A stretch of DNA of 41,173 nucleotides from Saccharofermentans sp. (GTDB taxonomy: Bacteria; Bacillota; Clostridia; Saccharofermentanales; Saccharofermentanaceae). The translations under genes and the position numbers were made by a program. Location: assembly GCA_024403715.1 (NCBI GenBank), contig JAKSRJ010000020.1:1-41173 (forward strand). Reading direction: 5' to 3'. Under the pieces are notes generated by a model, which saw only the letters and a program-made list of their open reading frames with translations, was not told the origin of the DNA and searched no databases. Shown piece after piece: positions 25,486 through 34,511 of this stretch. How positions within the stretch are numbered: the first letter of the stretch is position 1; every line of letters begins with the position of its first letter.

Positions 25486-27513
25486 ATGGATCAAGCCTAT
25501 TTATTCAATAACGGCCAGGATTTCATGTGTTACAATTTTCTAGGCGCACACCCTTATGATGAGGGTGAAGACTCCAAGGGGTTTATTTTTAGAGTATGGG
25601 CGCCTAAGGCTATTTCCGTAAGCGTTATCGGTGATTTTAACGAGTGGGAACCACTTGCTAATCAGATGATTAAGCTCGGAAACACTGGCATTTGGGAATG
25701 TAAAATACCAGGTGTTAATCAGTGGGATCGCTATAAGTACAGAGTAGTTGGTGCAGATTCTAGAATCTACGACAAGTGTGATCCTTTTGCTAGACACTGT
25801 GAGACTAGACCTAATAATGCTTCTATCGCATATAATCCAGATGACTATCTCTGGGGCGACGAAGGCTATATGAAGAATCGTCCTGATGCACTTGCTGCAA
25901 GACCAATTAATATCTATGAGATTCACTTGGGTTCTTGGAGACAGCATCCAGATGGAAACTTCTTTACTTACAGAGAGATTGGTCTCGATCTTGTAGACTA
26001 CTGTAAGAAGATGAATTATACCCATATTGAGATTATGGGGCTTCTCGAGCATCCTCTTGATGCTTCATGGGGTTATCAGGTAACTGGTTACTATGCAGCT
26101 ACTTCTAGATTTGGTACACCAGCTGACTTTAAGTACATGGTTGATATCCTTCACCAGAATGGTATCGCAGTTATCGTTGACTGGGTTCCTGCTCATTTCC
26201 CTAAGAATCTCGAGGCTCTCGTAAGATTTGATGGTACTCCTTGCTATGAGTATTCTGATCCAAGAATTGGTGAGCATAGAGAGTGGGGTACATATGTATT
26301 CGATTATTCTAAGAAGGAAGTCATTTCTTTCTTGGTTTCTAACGCCGTATATTGGCTTAATGAGTTCCATATCGATGGTCTCCGTGTTGATGCTGTAAGC
26401 TCAATGCTTTACAGAGACTATGGACGTCAGAGTTATATTCCTAATAAGTACGGTGGTAATGAGAACTTAGAGGCTATTGAGTTCTTTAAGACTTTGAACG
26501 GCTATATCAGAAGCCAGTATCCAGGCGTAATGATGATTGCTGAAGAGTCTACAGCATGGCCTAAGGTTTCTCATCCTGTAGAAGATGGTGGACTTGGTTT
26601 CACACATAAGTGGAATATGGGTTGGATGCATGACACTATCGATTATTTCTCTACAGATTCTTATGCTAGAGGATGGCATCACGATCAGTTCACATTCTCT
26701 ATGATGTATGCATTCTCTGAGAATTACGTTCTCTCACTTTCTCACGACGAGGTTGTTCATGGTAAGTACTCACTTATTAATAAGATGCCTGGTGATGTAT
26801 GGAGAAAGTTCGCATCCTTAAGAACACTATTTATGTATCAGATGAGCCATCCTGGTGCAAAGCTTAACTTCATGGGTGCTGAATTCGGTCAGTTTATCGA
26901 GTGGAGATTCTATGAGCAGCTCGAGTGGTTTATGCTAGATTATGAGTCGCACAGACTCTTGCAGGATTACTGCTCTAAGCTTAATGGATTCTATATTGAT
27001 CATCCACAGCTTTGGAAGGACGATCACACATGGTCTGGCTTTGAGTGGATTGCTGCAGACGATACTGTGAATAACGTATTCGTATATGCTCGTAAGAGTC
27101 CTGAGGAGAAGGAAAACGACATCTATGTTGCTCTTAATATGGTTCCTCAGCCGCTAGAAGAATATAAGATTCCTGTATATGAGCTTGGTACATATAAGAT
27201 CCTTCTTAATACAGATGATATGGCTTTTGGTGGTAGTGGTTATCCTACAAGTGAGAATGGCGAGCCTCTCTTTGAAGCAATTGATGAGCCATTCAATGGT
27301 AAGCCATATCACATTAAGGTAAATATTCCACCACTTGCAGGTATTTATTTCATGAAGGTTGCAGATCCTAAGCCTAAGGCTATTGAGAAGAAGCCAGCCG
27401 CAAAGAAGACTACAACTAAGAAGGCTCCAGCAGCAAAGAAAACTGTAGCTAAGAAAGCTTCAACAAAGAAGGTAGCTACAAAGAAGTCTGAAAAGACTGA
27501 GACAAAGAAATAA
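25486..27513 (+). CDS. glgB: 1,4-alpha-glucan branching enzyme with a Lys-rich tail
   Basis: GlgB makes the alpha-1,6 branches of glycogen. Of 675 residues, about 20-120 form one CBM48 domain (RVWAPKAISVSVIGDFNEW). The GH13 barrel carries the nucleophile D302 in GLRVDAVSS, the acid pair E353/E354 in MIAEEST, and H420-D421 in LSHDEVVHGK. It has a single N-terminal domain, as in shorter GlgB forms. The last 48 residues (628-675) are not part of the enzyme family: a low-complexity run of KKPAAKK/KKAPAAKK-type blocks like eukaryotic histone H1 or Hc1 tails. The tail is shared in style with GlgA. It is the first gene of the operon. Confidence 0.96.
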   Translation: MDQAYLFNNGQDFMCYNFLGAHPYDEGEDSKGFIFRVWAPKAISVSVIGDFNEWEPLANQMIKLGNTGIWECKIPGVNQWDRYKYRVVGADSRIYDKCDPFARHCETRPNNASIAYNPDDYLWGDEGYMKNRPDALAARPINIYEIHLGSWRQHPDGNFFTYREIGLDLVDYCKKMNYTHIEIMGLLEHPLDASWGYQVTGYYAATSRFGTPADFKYMVDILHQNGIAVIVDWVPAHFPKNLEALVRFDGTPCYEYSDPRIGEHREWGTYVFDYSKKEVISFLVSNAVYWLNEFHIDGLRVDAVSSMLYRDYGRQSYIPNKYGGNENLEAIEFFKTLNGYIRSQYPGVMMIAEESTAWPKVSHPVEDGGLGFTHKWNMGWMHDTIDYFSTDSYARGWHHDQFTFSMMYAFSENYVLSLSHDEVVHGKYSLINKMPGDVWRKFASLRTLFMYQMSHPGAKLNFMGAEFGQFIEWRFYEQLEWFMLDYESHRLLQDYCSKLNGFYIDHPQLWKDDHTWSGFEWIAADDTVNNVFVYARKSPEEKENDIYVALNMVPQPLEEYKIPVYELGTYKILLNTDDMAFGGSGYPTSENGEPLFEAIDEPFNGKPYHIKVNIPPLAGIYFMKVADPKPKAIEKKPAAKKTTTKKAPAAKKTVAKKASTKKVATKKSEKTETKK

Positions 27514-27549
27514 AAAATAAGAATAAACATAAATTTGGAGGTAGAAAAA

Positions 27550-28809
27550 ATGGCTAAGACTGATGTAGTTGCAATGATACTTGCAGGAGGCCAGGGTGCA
27601 AGACTTGGTGTTCTTACCAAGACTGTAGCTAAGCCGGCAGTACCTTTTGGTAGCCGTTATAGAATTATTGACTTTCCGTTGTCTAACTGTGTTAACTCGG
27701 GAATTGAGCGTGTAGGTGTACTTTCACAGTACCAGCCACTCGCACTTAATACATACGTAGGTAACGGTCATCCATGGGATCTCGATCGTAACAACGCTGG
27801 TGCTTATATTCTTCCTCCTTATCAGAGATCTGGTAAGTCTGACTGGTATAAGGGTACAGCTAATGCTATTTTCCAGAATAAGGACTTCCTCGATGATTTT
27901 GATCCAGAGTATGTAGTAATTCTTTCTGGTGACCACATCTATAAGATGGATTACGCAGCAATGCTTAAGAGTCATATCGAGAGAGGCGCTGATGCTACAG
28001 TAGCTGTATACGAGGTACCATGGGAGGAGGCTCCTAGATTTGGTATTCTCAACACAGAAGGCGAAGACGCTATCGTAGAGTTTGAAGAGAAGCCAGCAAA
28101 GCCAAAGAGTAATCTCGCTTCTATGGGTGTTTACTGTTTTACTTGGAAGGTTCTAAGAGAAGCTCTTATTAAGGATGAGCAGGATGAAGAGTCTACAAAT
28201 GACTTCGGTAAGAATATCATCCCTATGCTCCTTAATGGTGGTAAGAAGCTTTACGCTTTCAGATTCTCCGGCTATTGGAAGGATGTTGGTACAATTTCTT
28301 CCTTGTGGGAGACAAATATGGATATTCTTGATAAGCCAGAAGAGATTAACCTTGTTGATCGCTCTTGGAGAATCTATTCTAGAAATCCAGTTAAGCCTTC
28401 ACAGTTCATCGGTGAGACAGGTAAGGTTATTAACTCTGCATTGACAGATGGTTGCCGTATCTATGGTGAGGTTAACCACTCCGTTCTTTCAGATTCTGTT
28501 ATCGTTGAGAAGGGTGCAGTAGTTAAGGACTGTGTACTCCTTCCAGGTGTAGTTGTTAAGGAAGGCGCACATCTTGAGAGATGTATCGTTGACTTCGGTA
28601 CAATCATTGGAAAGGATGTTAAGGCTGGTCCTAAGATTGAGGGTGAAGGTCCTTACACAAATAAGAAGATTTGCTCTCAGGGTATCGTTGTATTTGAGCG
28701 TGGTCTTAAGATTAAGGATGGCGCTGTAATCGCTGGAAACTCCATGATTGATTCTGATGTTGAAGTTTCTGACGAAGACAATGTTATCGAAGAAAAGTTC
28801 AGAGTATAA
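27550..28809 (+). CDS. glgC: Glucose-1-phosphate adenylyltransferase, catalytic subunit
   Basis: GlgC makes ADP-glucose, the glucosyl donor for glycogen. I used the ATG at 27550, 8 bases after GGAGG, rather than a TTG at 27535. The 419-residue protein has the nucleotide-binding loop [40 protein letters not shown] with the catalytic aspartate, EEKP, and a left-handed beta-helix C-terminus. It is expected to pair with GlgD, encoded next. Confidence 0.97.
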   Translation: MAKTDVVAMILAGGQGARLGVLTKTVAKPAVPFGSRYRIIDFPLSNCVNSGIERVGVLSQYQPLALNTYVGNGHPWDLDRNNAGAYILPPYQRSGKSDWYKGTANAIFQNKDFLDDFDPEYVVILSGDHIYKMDYAAMLKSHIERGADATVAVYEVPWEEAPRFGILNTEGEDAIVEFEEKPAKPKSNLASMGVYCFTWKVLREALIKDEQDEESTNDFGKNIIPMLLNGGKKLYAFRFSGYWKDVGTISSLWETNMDILDKPEEINLVDRSWRIYSRNPVKPSQFIGETGKVINSALTDGCRIYGEVNHSVLSDSVIVEKGAVVKDCVLLPGVVVKEGAHLERCIVDFGTIIGKDVKAGPKIEGEGPYTNKKICSQGIVVFERGLKIKDGAVIAGNSMIDSDVEVSDEDNVIEEKFRV

Positions 28810-28832
28810 GAAGGGGTACGGAGGAATACAAA

Positions 28833-29942
28833 ATGTTTAATGATGTAATGGGCCTCATCTTGGCCGACAATAAGAAGATTTCACTCGGTGAGCTTACAGG
28901 CCCACGAGCTTTGTCCGCTGTACCTTTTGGCGGAAGATACAGAGTTATCGACTTCATGCTTTCTGACATGGTTAATTCAGGAATCAAGAATGTTGGTATC
29001 CTTACTTACAATAAGTACAAGTCCTTGATGGATCACTTGGGAACAGGTTCTGCTTGGTCTCTCGATAGAAAGAACGATGGACTTCACATCTTGCCTCCAT
29101 ATGTAAACTCAGAGGCTACAAATATTATCGGTGACGAGGAACTCGCTGGTGTTCTCGATTTCTTGAGACATTCTAGATCCACATACGTTATCGTTGCTAA
29201 CAGTAACATCGTGTTGAACTGCACTTTCGACGGCATGATTAAGGCTCACGAAGATAGTGGTGCAGACCTTACAGTTATGTATAACAGAGATGCTCTTAAG
29301 TATGGTAGCCCAAGCTACATCTTGGAGACAGACGACGATGGATTTGTTAAGGATATGCTCTACAATCCTCAGAAGGCTACATCTAACAAGACATCTCTTG
29401 GTATTATCTGCCTTAGAAGAGACATGCTTGTTGATATTATCTCTAAGCAGATGAGCCACGGTGCTACACACTTCGGTTTGCACTCTATGGTCAAGATGTT
29501 TGATGAGATTAAGGTTTATGCTTACGAGTATGCTGGTACAGCACTTCGTATCAACAATGTTCAGACATACTTCAATGCTTCTATGGCTCTTCTTAAGGAA
29601 GATATCAGAGAAGACCTCTTCTGGAGTGGTAAGCCAATCTTTACAAAGGTTAAGGATGAGGCTCCAGCTCTCTACTTTGATAATGCAGATGTATCTGCTT
29701 CCATCATCTCCGATGGTTGCCGTATCTACGGTAATGTAGAGAACTCTATCATCTTCAGAAGTGCAACAGTATCTAAGAATACAACAGTTAAGAACTGTGT
29801 AGTTATGCAGGATGTTCACATCTCTGAGAACTGCCACCTCGAGAATGTAATTCTTGATAAGAACTCATTCGTAAGACCTGGTGTAAGACTCATCGGACAC
29901 CCTGACTATCCTGTAGTAATCGGAAAGGGAGCTGGTATCTAA
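28833..29942 (+). CDS. glgD: GlgD, regulatory partner of glucose-1-phosphate adenylyltransferase
   Basis: This 369-residue homologue of GlgC has lost the nucleotide loop: GGxGxRL is replaced by LADNKKISLGELT, while SAVPFGGRYRVIDF is retained. The GxDH-type catalytic segment is VANSNIVLNC. This matches GlgD, known in Firmicutes as a non-catalytic or weakly active partner that modifies GlgC activity. GGAGG lies 9 bases before the ATG. Highly biased codons (CTC, ATC, TCC) suggest strong expression. Confidence 0.95.
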   Translation: MFNDVMGLILADNKKISLGELTGPRALSAVPFGGRYRVIDFMLSDMVNSGIKNVGILTYNKYKSLMDHLGTGSAWSLDRKNDGLHILPPYVNSEATNIIGDEELAGVLDFLRHSRSTYVIVANSNIVLNCTFDGMIKAHEDSGADLTVMYNRDALKYGSPSYILETDDDGFVKDMLYNPQKATSNKTSLGIICLRRDMLVDIISKQMSHGATHFGLHSMVKMFDEIKVYAYEYAGTALRINNVQTYFNASMALLKEDIREDLFWSGKPIFTKVKDEAPALYFDNADVSASIISDGCRIYGNVENSIIFRSATVSKNTTVKNCVVMQDVHISENCHLENVILDKNSFVRPGVRLIGHPDYPVVIGKGAGI

Positions 29943-29944
29943 TC

Positions 29945-31588
29945 ATGGATAAGAAGATTAAAGTTTTATTTGCTTCTCCTGAAGTAAGTCCATTCGTTAA
30001 GGTTGGCGGTCTCGCTGACGTAGTAGGCGCACTTCCAGTAGAGCTTAATAAGGGCGAGGTTGACGCTAGAGTTATCCTTCCTTTGTACAAGAAGATTAAG
30101 ATTAAGTATGCTGATGAGCTTCAGTTCTTAGGCTGGAAGCTCGTTAGAATGGGTTGGAGATCTCTTTATGCTGGTCTTTTTCAGATTGAGCGTAATGGTA
30201 CTATTTTCTACTTCGTAGATAACGAGTACTACTTCAATTTTGATCAGGTATATGTAGAGTACGTATTTGATATTGAGCGTTACTGCTTCTTCCAGCGTGC
30301 AGTGCTCGATTTCATGGGTGATTTCATGAACTTCGAGCCAAATGTACTTCACTGCAATGACTGGCAGACAGGTATGATGCCAATGCTTCTCGATGTTCAC
30401 TTCAAGAAGCATGGATATCACACAAACGTACAGACAGTATTTACAATCCATAACCTTAAGTATCAGGGTGTTCATGCTACAGACGTAGTAAGAGAGATGC
30501 TTGATATTCCTGATGAGTATTTGAGAGATGAGTTCTGTATTAAGGATCGTGCTATCAACTTCATGAAGGCTGGTATCGTTTTCTCCAACTCTGTAACAAC
30601 AGTATCTCCTACATATGCTTATGAGATTATGACTGATTACTATGGCGAGGGATTGAACTATACTCTCCAGAAGTATGCTTATAAGGTTTCCGGTATCTTG
30701 AATGGTATCAATGACCTCGAGTATAACCCTAAGGAAGATAACAAGATTCCTGCTAAGTACGATATCAAGAACTACAAGAAGGGTAAGGCTGCATGTAAGG
30801 AAGATCTTCAGAAGCAGCTCGGTCTTGACGTTAACCCAGGCGCACCTTTGTGCTCAATGATTTCAAGACTTGTAGACCAGAAGGGTCTCGACCTCTTGCT
30901 CTATGTTCTTGACGAGATGCTCTACGATGGTATGCAGGTTGTAATCCTTGGTACAGGTGATCCTTACTATGAGAGAGCACTTGTTGATATCGCTAATAGG
31001 AATCCAGGTAAGATGTGTGCTTGTATCGACTTCGATTCTGGCTTAGCTCATACAATCTATGCTGCATCTGATATTTTCCTTATGCCTTCACTCTTCGAGC
31101 CATGTGGTTTGTCACAGCTTGTATCTATGGCATATGGTACAGTTCCAGTAGTTCGTGAGACAGGTGGACTTAAGGATACAGTATTCCCATACAATGAGTT
31201 TACTGGTGAAGGTAATGGTTTTTCATTTGCAAATATTAATGCTCATGAGTTCTTATTCGTTACAAAGTATGCTTGTGATCTCTACAGAAATCATCCAGAT
31301 GTATGGGAGAAGATTATCAAGACGGGTATGAGTGGCGATTACTCATGGACAAAGTCTGCTAAGGAATATGCTGGACTTTATTCTCTTATTACTGGTATTG
31401 CTCTTTCTGCTCCAGAGGCAGCTCCTGCTCCTGCAGTTATCGAAGAGCCAGCTGAAGAGAAGGTAGAAGCACCTAAGAAGGCTCCTGCTAAGAAGACAGC
31501 TAAGAAGCCTGCTGCAAAGAAGGCTCCTGCAAAGAAAGCTACAAAGAAGTCTGCAAAGGCAGATGATAATAAGGAAGAGACAAAGTAA
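29945..31588 (+). CDS. glgA: Glycogen synthase with a Lys-rich tail
   Basis: GlgA (GT5 family) adds glucose from ADP-glucose to glycogen. The 547-residue protein starts KVLFASPEVSPFVKVGGLADVVGALP, with the ADP-glucose-binding KxGGL at 18-22. It also has HCNDWQTGMMP and the C-terminal FEPCGLSQLVSMAYGTVPVVRETGGL. Family proteins stop near residue 485. Here a tail of about 59 residues follows: an acidic/Pro-Ala part (489-508), then Lys-Ala-Pro repeats (509-540, such as KKAPAKKTAKKPAAKK). It is translated from 2 bases after glgD. GlgB has the same sort of tail; GlgC and GlgD do not. Confidence 0.96.
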   Translation: MDKKIKVLFASPEVSPFVKVGGLADVVGALPVELNKGEVDARVILPLYKKIKIKYADELQFLGWKLVRMGWRSLYAGLFQIERNGTIFYFVDNEYYFNFDQVYVEYVFDIERYCFFQRAVLDFMGDFMNFEPNVLHCNDWQTGMMPMLLDVHFKKHGYHTNVQTVFTIHNLKYQGVHATDVVREMLDIPDEYLRDEFCIKDRAINFMKAGIVFSNSVTTVSPTYAYEIMTDYYGEGLNYTLQKYAYKVSGILNGINDLEYNPKEDNKIPAKYDIKNYKKGKAACKEDLQKQLGLDVNPGAPLCSMISRLVDQKGLDLLLYVLDEMLYDGMQVVILGTGDPYYERALVDIANRNPGKMCACIDFDSGLAHTIYAASDIFLMPSLFEPCGLSQLVSMAYGTVPVVRETGGLKDTVFPYNEFTGEGNGFSFANINAHEFLFVTKYACDLYRNHPDVWEKIIKTGMSGDYSWTKSAKEYAGLYSLITGIALSAPEAAPAPAVIEEPAEEKVEAPKKAPAKKTAKKPAAKKAPAKKATKKSAKADDNKEETK

Positions 31589-31590
31589 TA

Positions 31591-33609
31591 ATGTATTATC
31601 ACGCGTCGAGAAGCCTTCAGTATAGGACGCCTTTTGGCGCGCAGCCGGTTGATACTAACGTTGTAGTTAGATTTGATGCAGATATATCCGCAAAGGATGT
31701 AACTTTATGTTATTCATATGGACTTTATGATTTTAATTATCATGAAGAACCTATGACACCAGTAGCAACCGCGAATGATACCGTAACTTACGAGACTAGG
31801 CTCATGCTCCCACATGAGCCTGGACTCGTTTTTTATTGGTTCAGATTCTGCGAGGCTTATGGAGAAACAAAGTATTATGTAATGGAAAGCGATACAGAGG
31901 ATGCTTCAGGTAAGATTTACCATGAACCTCCAAGAATCGCAGCTAATGAAGACAAGTATCCTTATGCTTGGCAGATAACTGTATATGCCAAGGATTTTAA
32001 AACCCCTGATTATATGAAGGGAGCTCTGATTTATCAGATTTTCCCTGACAGATTTGCAAGAGATAAGGATTTTACTGTCGATAGAATGATGGCTTGCTCT
32101 GATAGAGAAGAACGAGTCTATCACGAGAGCTGGTATGAAGATGTAGACATCAAGGGTAAGCCTTCAACAGGTTACCTTGCATGTGATTTCTTCGGAGGTT
32201 CTTTGAAGGGTATCGAGGAGAGACTTGATTATATTAAGTCCTTTGGGATAGATATCATCTATTTAAATCCAATCTTCGAAGCAAGATCTTCACACCGATA
32301 TGATACAGCTGACTATCTCCATGTTGATCCGATGCTAGGTGGTAATGAAGCTTTTGAGAGTTTTAAGACTGCTTGTGATAAAAAGGGCATTAAGCTAATT
32401 TTGGATGGAGTATTCTCACATACAGGAGCTGATTCTAAGTACTTTAATAAATTTGGTCGCTATGAAGGTGTTGGAGCTTATAAAGCTTATGAGAATGGCG
32501 AAGCTAATGACTTCAGATCTTGGTATAACTTCTATCGAGATGATAGTGGAAATATTGCATATGATTCATGGTGGGGATTCCCAGATCTTCCTAATGTAGA
32601 TGAGAATAACCTTAAGTATCGTGAGTTTATTTTCGGTGATAAGGGAGTTGTAGATACTTGGTGTAAGCGTGGTGCATCCGGTTTAAGACTTGATGTATCT
32701 GATGAGCTTCCAGACTCTTTTATCCGTCAGATGAGAGATACTATTAAGTCTAAGACTAACGGCGAAGGTATGCTCGTTGGTGAGGTGTGGGAAGACGCTA
32801 GTAACAAGTGTTCATATGGTTCTTATAGAGACTTTATGCTTGGTAGAACTCATGACTCTGTAATGGGTTATACATTCAGAACTACTATGCTTGAGTTCTT
32901 GCAGGGTTATATTTCTGCTAAGGTTTTTAACTCTAGAATGGAAGGTTTCAGAGAAAGATATCCAGCAGAGAGTTACTACTGCATAATGAATCTTTTGTCA
33001 TCTCATGATGTACCTCGTGTATATACCATGATGAGTAAGCCTGAAGATACAGGTGACAAGGAACTTCAGATGCAGATTAAGGTTTCTGATGAGCAGAAGG
33101 ATATCTGCCAAGCACTTTGTAGAATCGGTTATGCGATGCAGATTGCGTACGTCGGTGCTCCTTGTGTTTACTATGGAGATGAGATTTTGTTGGATGGTTA
33201 TAAGGATCCATTTAACAGAAGAACATACCCATGGGATAAGGTATCTGAAGATGGTAAAAAACATCTAGAATTTGTACGTCAGATTTCTAAACTTCGTGTA
33301 GATAATCAGGTTCTTAAGACCGGCTTTTATAGAACTCTTTATACATCTGAGAATGTAATTGCCTTTGAACGTTACCTGGAAGATGGTAAGGACTTCTTCG
33401 GTAATAGTGCTACTGGCGCTAAGCGTGTAGTTCTTGTTGTTAATAGAGGAGAGGAAACTGCTGGATTCGAGCTTAGTGATAGCAAGGATTTTGCTATCAC
33501 AGAAGCTAGCGTTAAGGCTACTAGTGATTATGTAGTTACAGGTAAGTCTTCAGGTAAGACTAAGATTGGCGTCGAGCCGATGAGTGTTAAGTTTGTGGTT
33601 TACGGGTAA
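31591..33609 (+). CDS. GH13 alpha-glucan hydrolase (neopullulanase/cyclomaltodextrinase-like)
   Basis: This 672-residue GH13 protein begins with an Ig-like N-domain (about 1-130). The barrel contains GALIYQIFPDRFARD, DGVFSHTG, the nucleophile D368 in GLRLDVSDE, the acid E398 in LVGEVWED, and D473 in LLSSHDVPR. There is no signal peptide, so it is intracellular. With the glg genes upstream it probably trims or debranches stored or imported glucans. A neopullulanase, a cyclomaltodextrinase and a GlgX-like role are all possible. Spacing to glgA is 2 bases, and the ribosome site is weak. Confidence 0.9.
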   Translation: MYYHASRSLQYRTPFGAQPVDTNVVVRFDADISAKDVTLCYSYGLYDFNYHEEPMTPVATANDTVTYETRLMLPHEPGLVFYWFRFCEAYGETKYYVMESDTEDASGKIYHEPPRIAANEDKYPYAWQITVYAKDFKTPDYMKGALIYQIFPDRFARDKDFTVDRMMACSDREERVYHESWYEDVDIKGKPSTGYLACDFFGGSLKGIEERLDYIKSFGIDIIYLNPIFEARSSHRYDTADYLHVDPMLGGNEAFESFKTACDKKGIKLILDGVFSHTGADSKYFNKFGRYEGVGAYKAYENGEANDFRSWYNFYRDDSGNIAYDSWWGFPDLPNVDENNLKYREFIFGDKGVVDTWCKRGASGLRLDVSDELPDSFIRQMRDTIKSKTNGEGMLVGEVWEDASNKCSYGSYRDFMLGRTHDSVMGYTFRTTMLEFLQGYISAKVFNSRMEGFRERYPAESYYCIMNLLSSHDVPRVYTMMSKPEDTGDKELQMQIKVSDEQKDICQALCRIGYAMQIAYVGAPCVYYGDEILLDGYKDPFNRRTYPWDKVSEDGKKHLEFVRQISKLRVDNQVLKTGFYRTLYTSENVIAFERYLEDGKDFFGNSATGAKRVVLVVNRGEETAGFELSDSKDFAITEASVKATSDYVVTGKSSGKTKIGVEPMSVKFVVYG

Positions 33610-33614
33610 CTTAA

Positions 33615-34394
33615 ATGAATGTAATCACAAGTAAGGACAACAGCAAAGTTAAGTATTTAGTAAGTCTTCATGATCGTAAGACAGCGGCTAAAGCTGGCGT
33701 TGTTTTTGTTGAAGGAGTAAGAATCTGCGAGGATGCAATCAAATCTGGCGTTGAGGTAATAACTGCAATTGCTGATGAGAAGCACGCTTCATGGGCGCAA
33801 GATATTGCTACTAAGTCAGGAGCGGATCTGCTTATACTTAATGATGTTTGCTTTAAGAAGATATCTTCTACTGTTAATCCACAGGGAGTAGCTCTTGTAG
33901 TAAAGAGACCTGAAAGCTTGAAGGGGATTCCATTAAGAGGCGATGGTAAAGATATTTTCCTTTGCTTAGAAGATATCCAAGATCCTGGAAATCTCGGTAC
34001 GATGATTAGACTTGCGGATGCATTTGATTTTGGCGCAGTCATAGTAACTAAGAATACTGCCGATAGGTATAATGAGAAGGTCATAAGATCATCAATGGGT
34101 TCTGTGTGGCATGTTCCAGTAATCGAGTGCGAGACATCTAGAGATATTATCGAGATGCTTCATAATCAAGGTATCCAATTAATTGCAGCAGAACTTCACG
34201 GAGATAGCCTATCTAAGGCTAACATCGAACTACCAGCAGCATACTTTATTGGTAACGAAGGTAATGGATTGAAGCAAGAAACAATAGATAGTTGTGATTT
34301 TAAAGTCAAGATTGAAATGCAGGGAAGAGCAGAATCCCTTAATGCAGCTGCCGCGGCGTCGATAATTGGATACAAATTGCAAGAAGAAAGATAA
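33615..34394 (+). CDS. TrmH/SpoU-family RNA 2'-O-ribose methyltransferase
   Basis: The 259-residue SPOUT methyltransferase has a substrate-binding N-domain (SKDNSKVKYLVSLHDRKTAAK, FVEGVRICEDA). The knotted catalytic domain follows: LEDIQDPGNLGTMIRLADAF (motif 1), VIRSSMGSVWHVPV, FIGNEGNGL (motif 2) and AESLNAAAAASI (motif 3). It probably methylates rRNA; the exact nucleotide is unknown. It begins 5 bases after the GH13 stop and is the last gene of the glycogen operon. The ribosome site (GGG) is weak, which fits coupling. Confidence 0.92.
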   Translation: MNVITSKDNSKVKYLVSLHDRKTAAKAGVVFVEGVRICEDAIKSGVEVITAIADEKHASWAQDIATKSGADLLILNDVCFKKISSTVNPQGVALVVKRPESLKGIPLRGDGKDIFLCLEDIQDPGNLGTMIRLADAFDFGAVIVTKNTADRYNEKVIRSSMGSVWHVPVIECETSRDIIEMLHNQGIQLIAAELHGDSLSKANIELPAAYFIGNEGNGLKQETIDSCDFKVKIEMQGRAESLNAAAAASIIGYKLQEER

Positions 34395-34419
34395 CGACTT
34401 GCAAATAATCTTAAATAAA

Positions 34420-34449
34420 TTGACAATGAAAAGCCACGGACAATATAAT
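34420..34449 (+). promoter_or_regulatory. Promoter of citrate synthase
   Basis: A perfect TTGACA (34420-34425) and a perfect TATAAT (34444-34449) are 18 bases apart. The mRNA leader would be about 55 bases, with AAGGAG before the ATG. The -10 box lies in the loop of the inverted repeat listed next. Confidence 0.85.
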
Positions 34450-34461
34450 CAAGTCCGTGGC
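34433..34461. promoter_or_regulatory. Perfect 9-base inverted repeat around the -10 box (candidate operator)
   Basis: GCCACGGAC (34433-34441) and GTCCGTGGC (34453-34461) are perfect reverse complements separated by 11 bases that contain the -10 TATAAT. No T-run follows on the plus strand, so it is a poor plus-strand terminator; a TTTT does follow on the minus strand. A dimeric repressor site is a reasonable reading. It could also act as a weak terminator for the operon ending at 34394. Confidence 0.6.
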
Positions 34462-34511
34462 ATAATTATTATAATAAAGAAATGTGATGGAAACTAAGGA
34501 GAAAAGCCCTT

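Noticed and set aside
29109..29837. 242-codon minus-strand frame opposite glgD
   Set aside because: The biased codons of glgD leave the opposite strand free of stops. No ribosome site or family pattern was seen.
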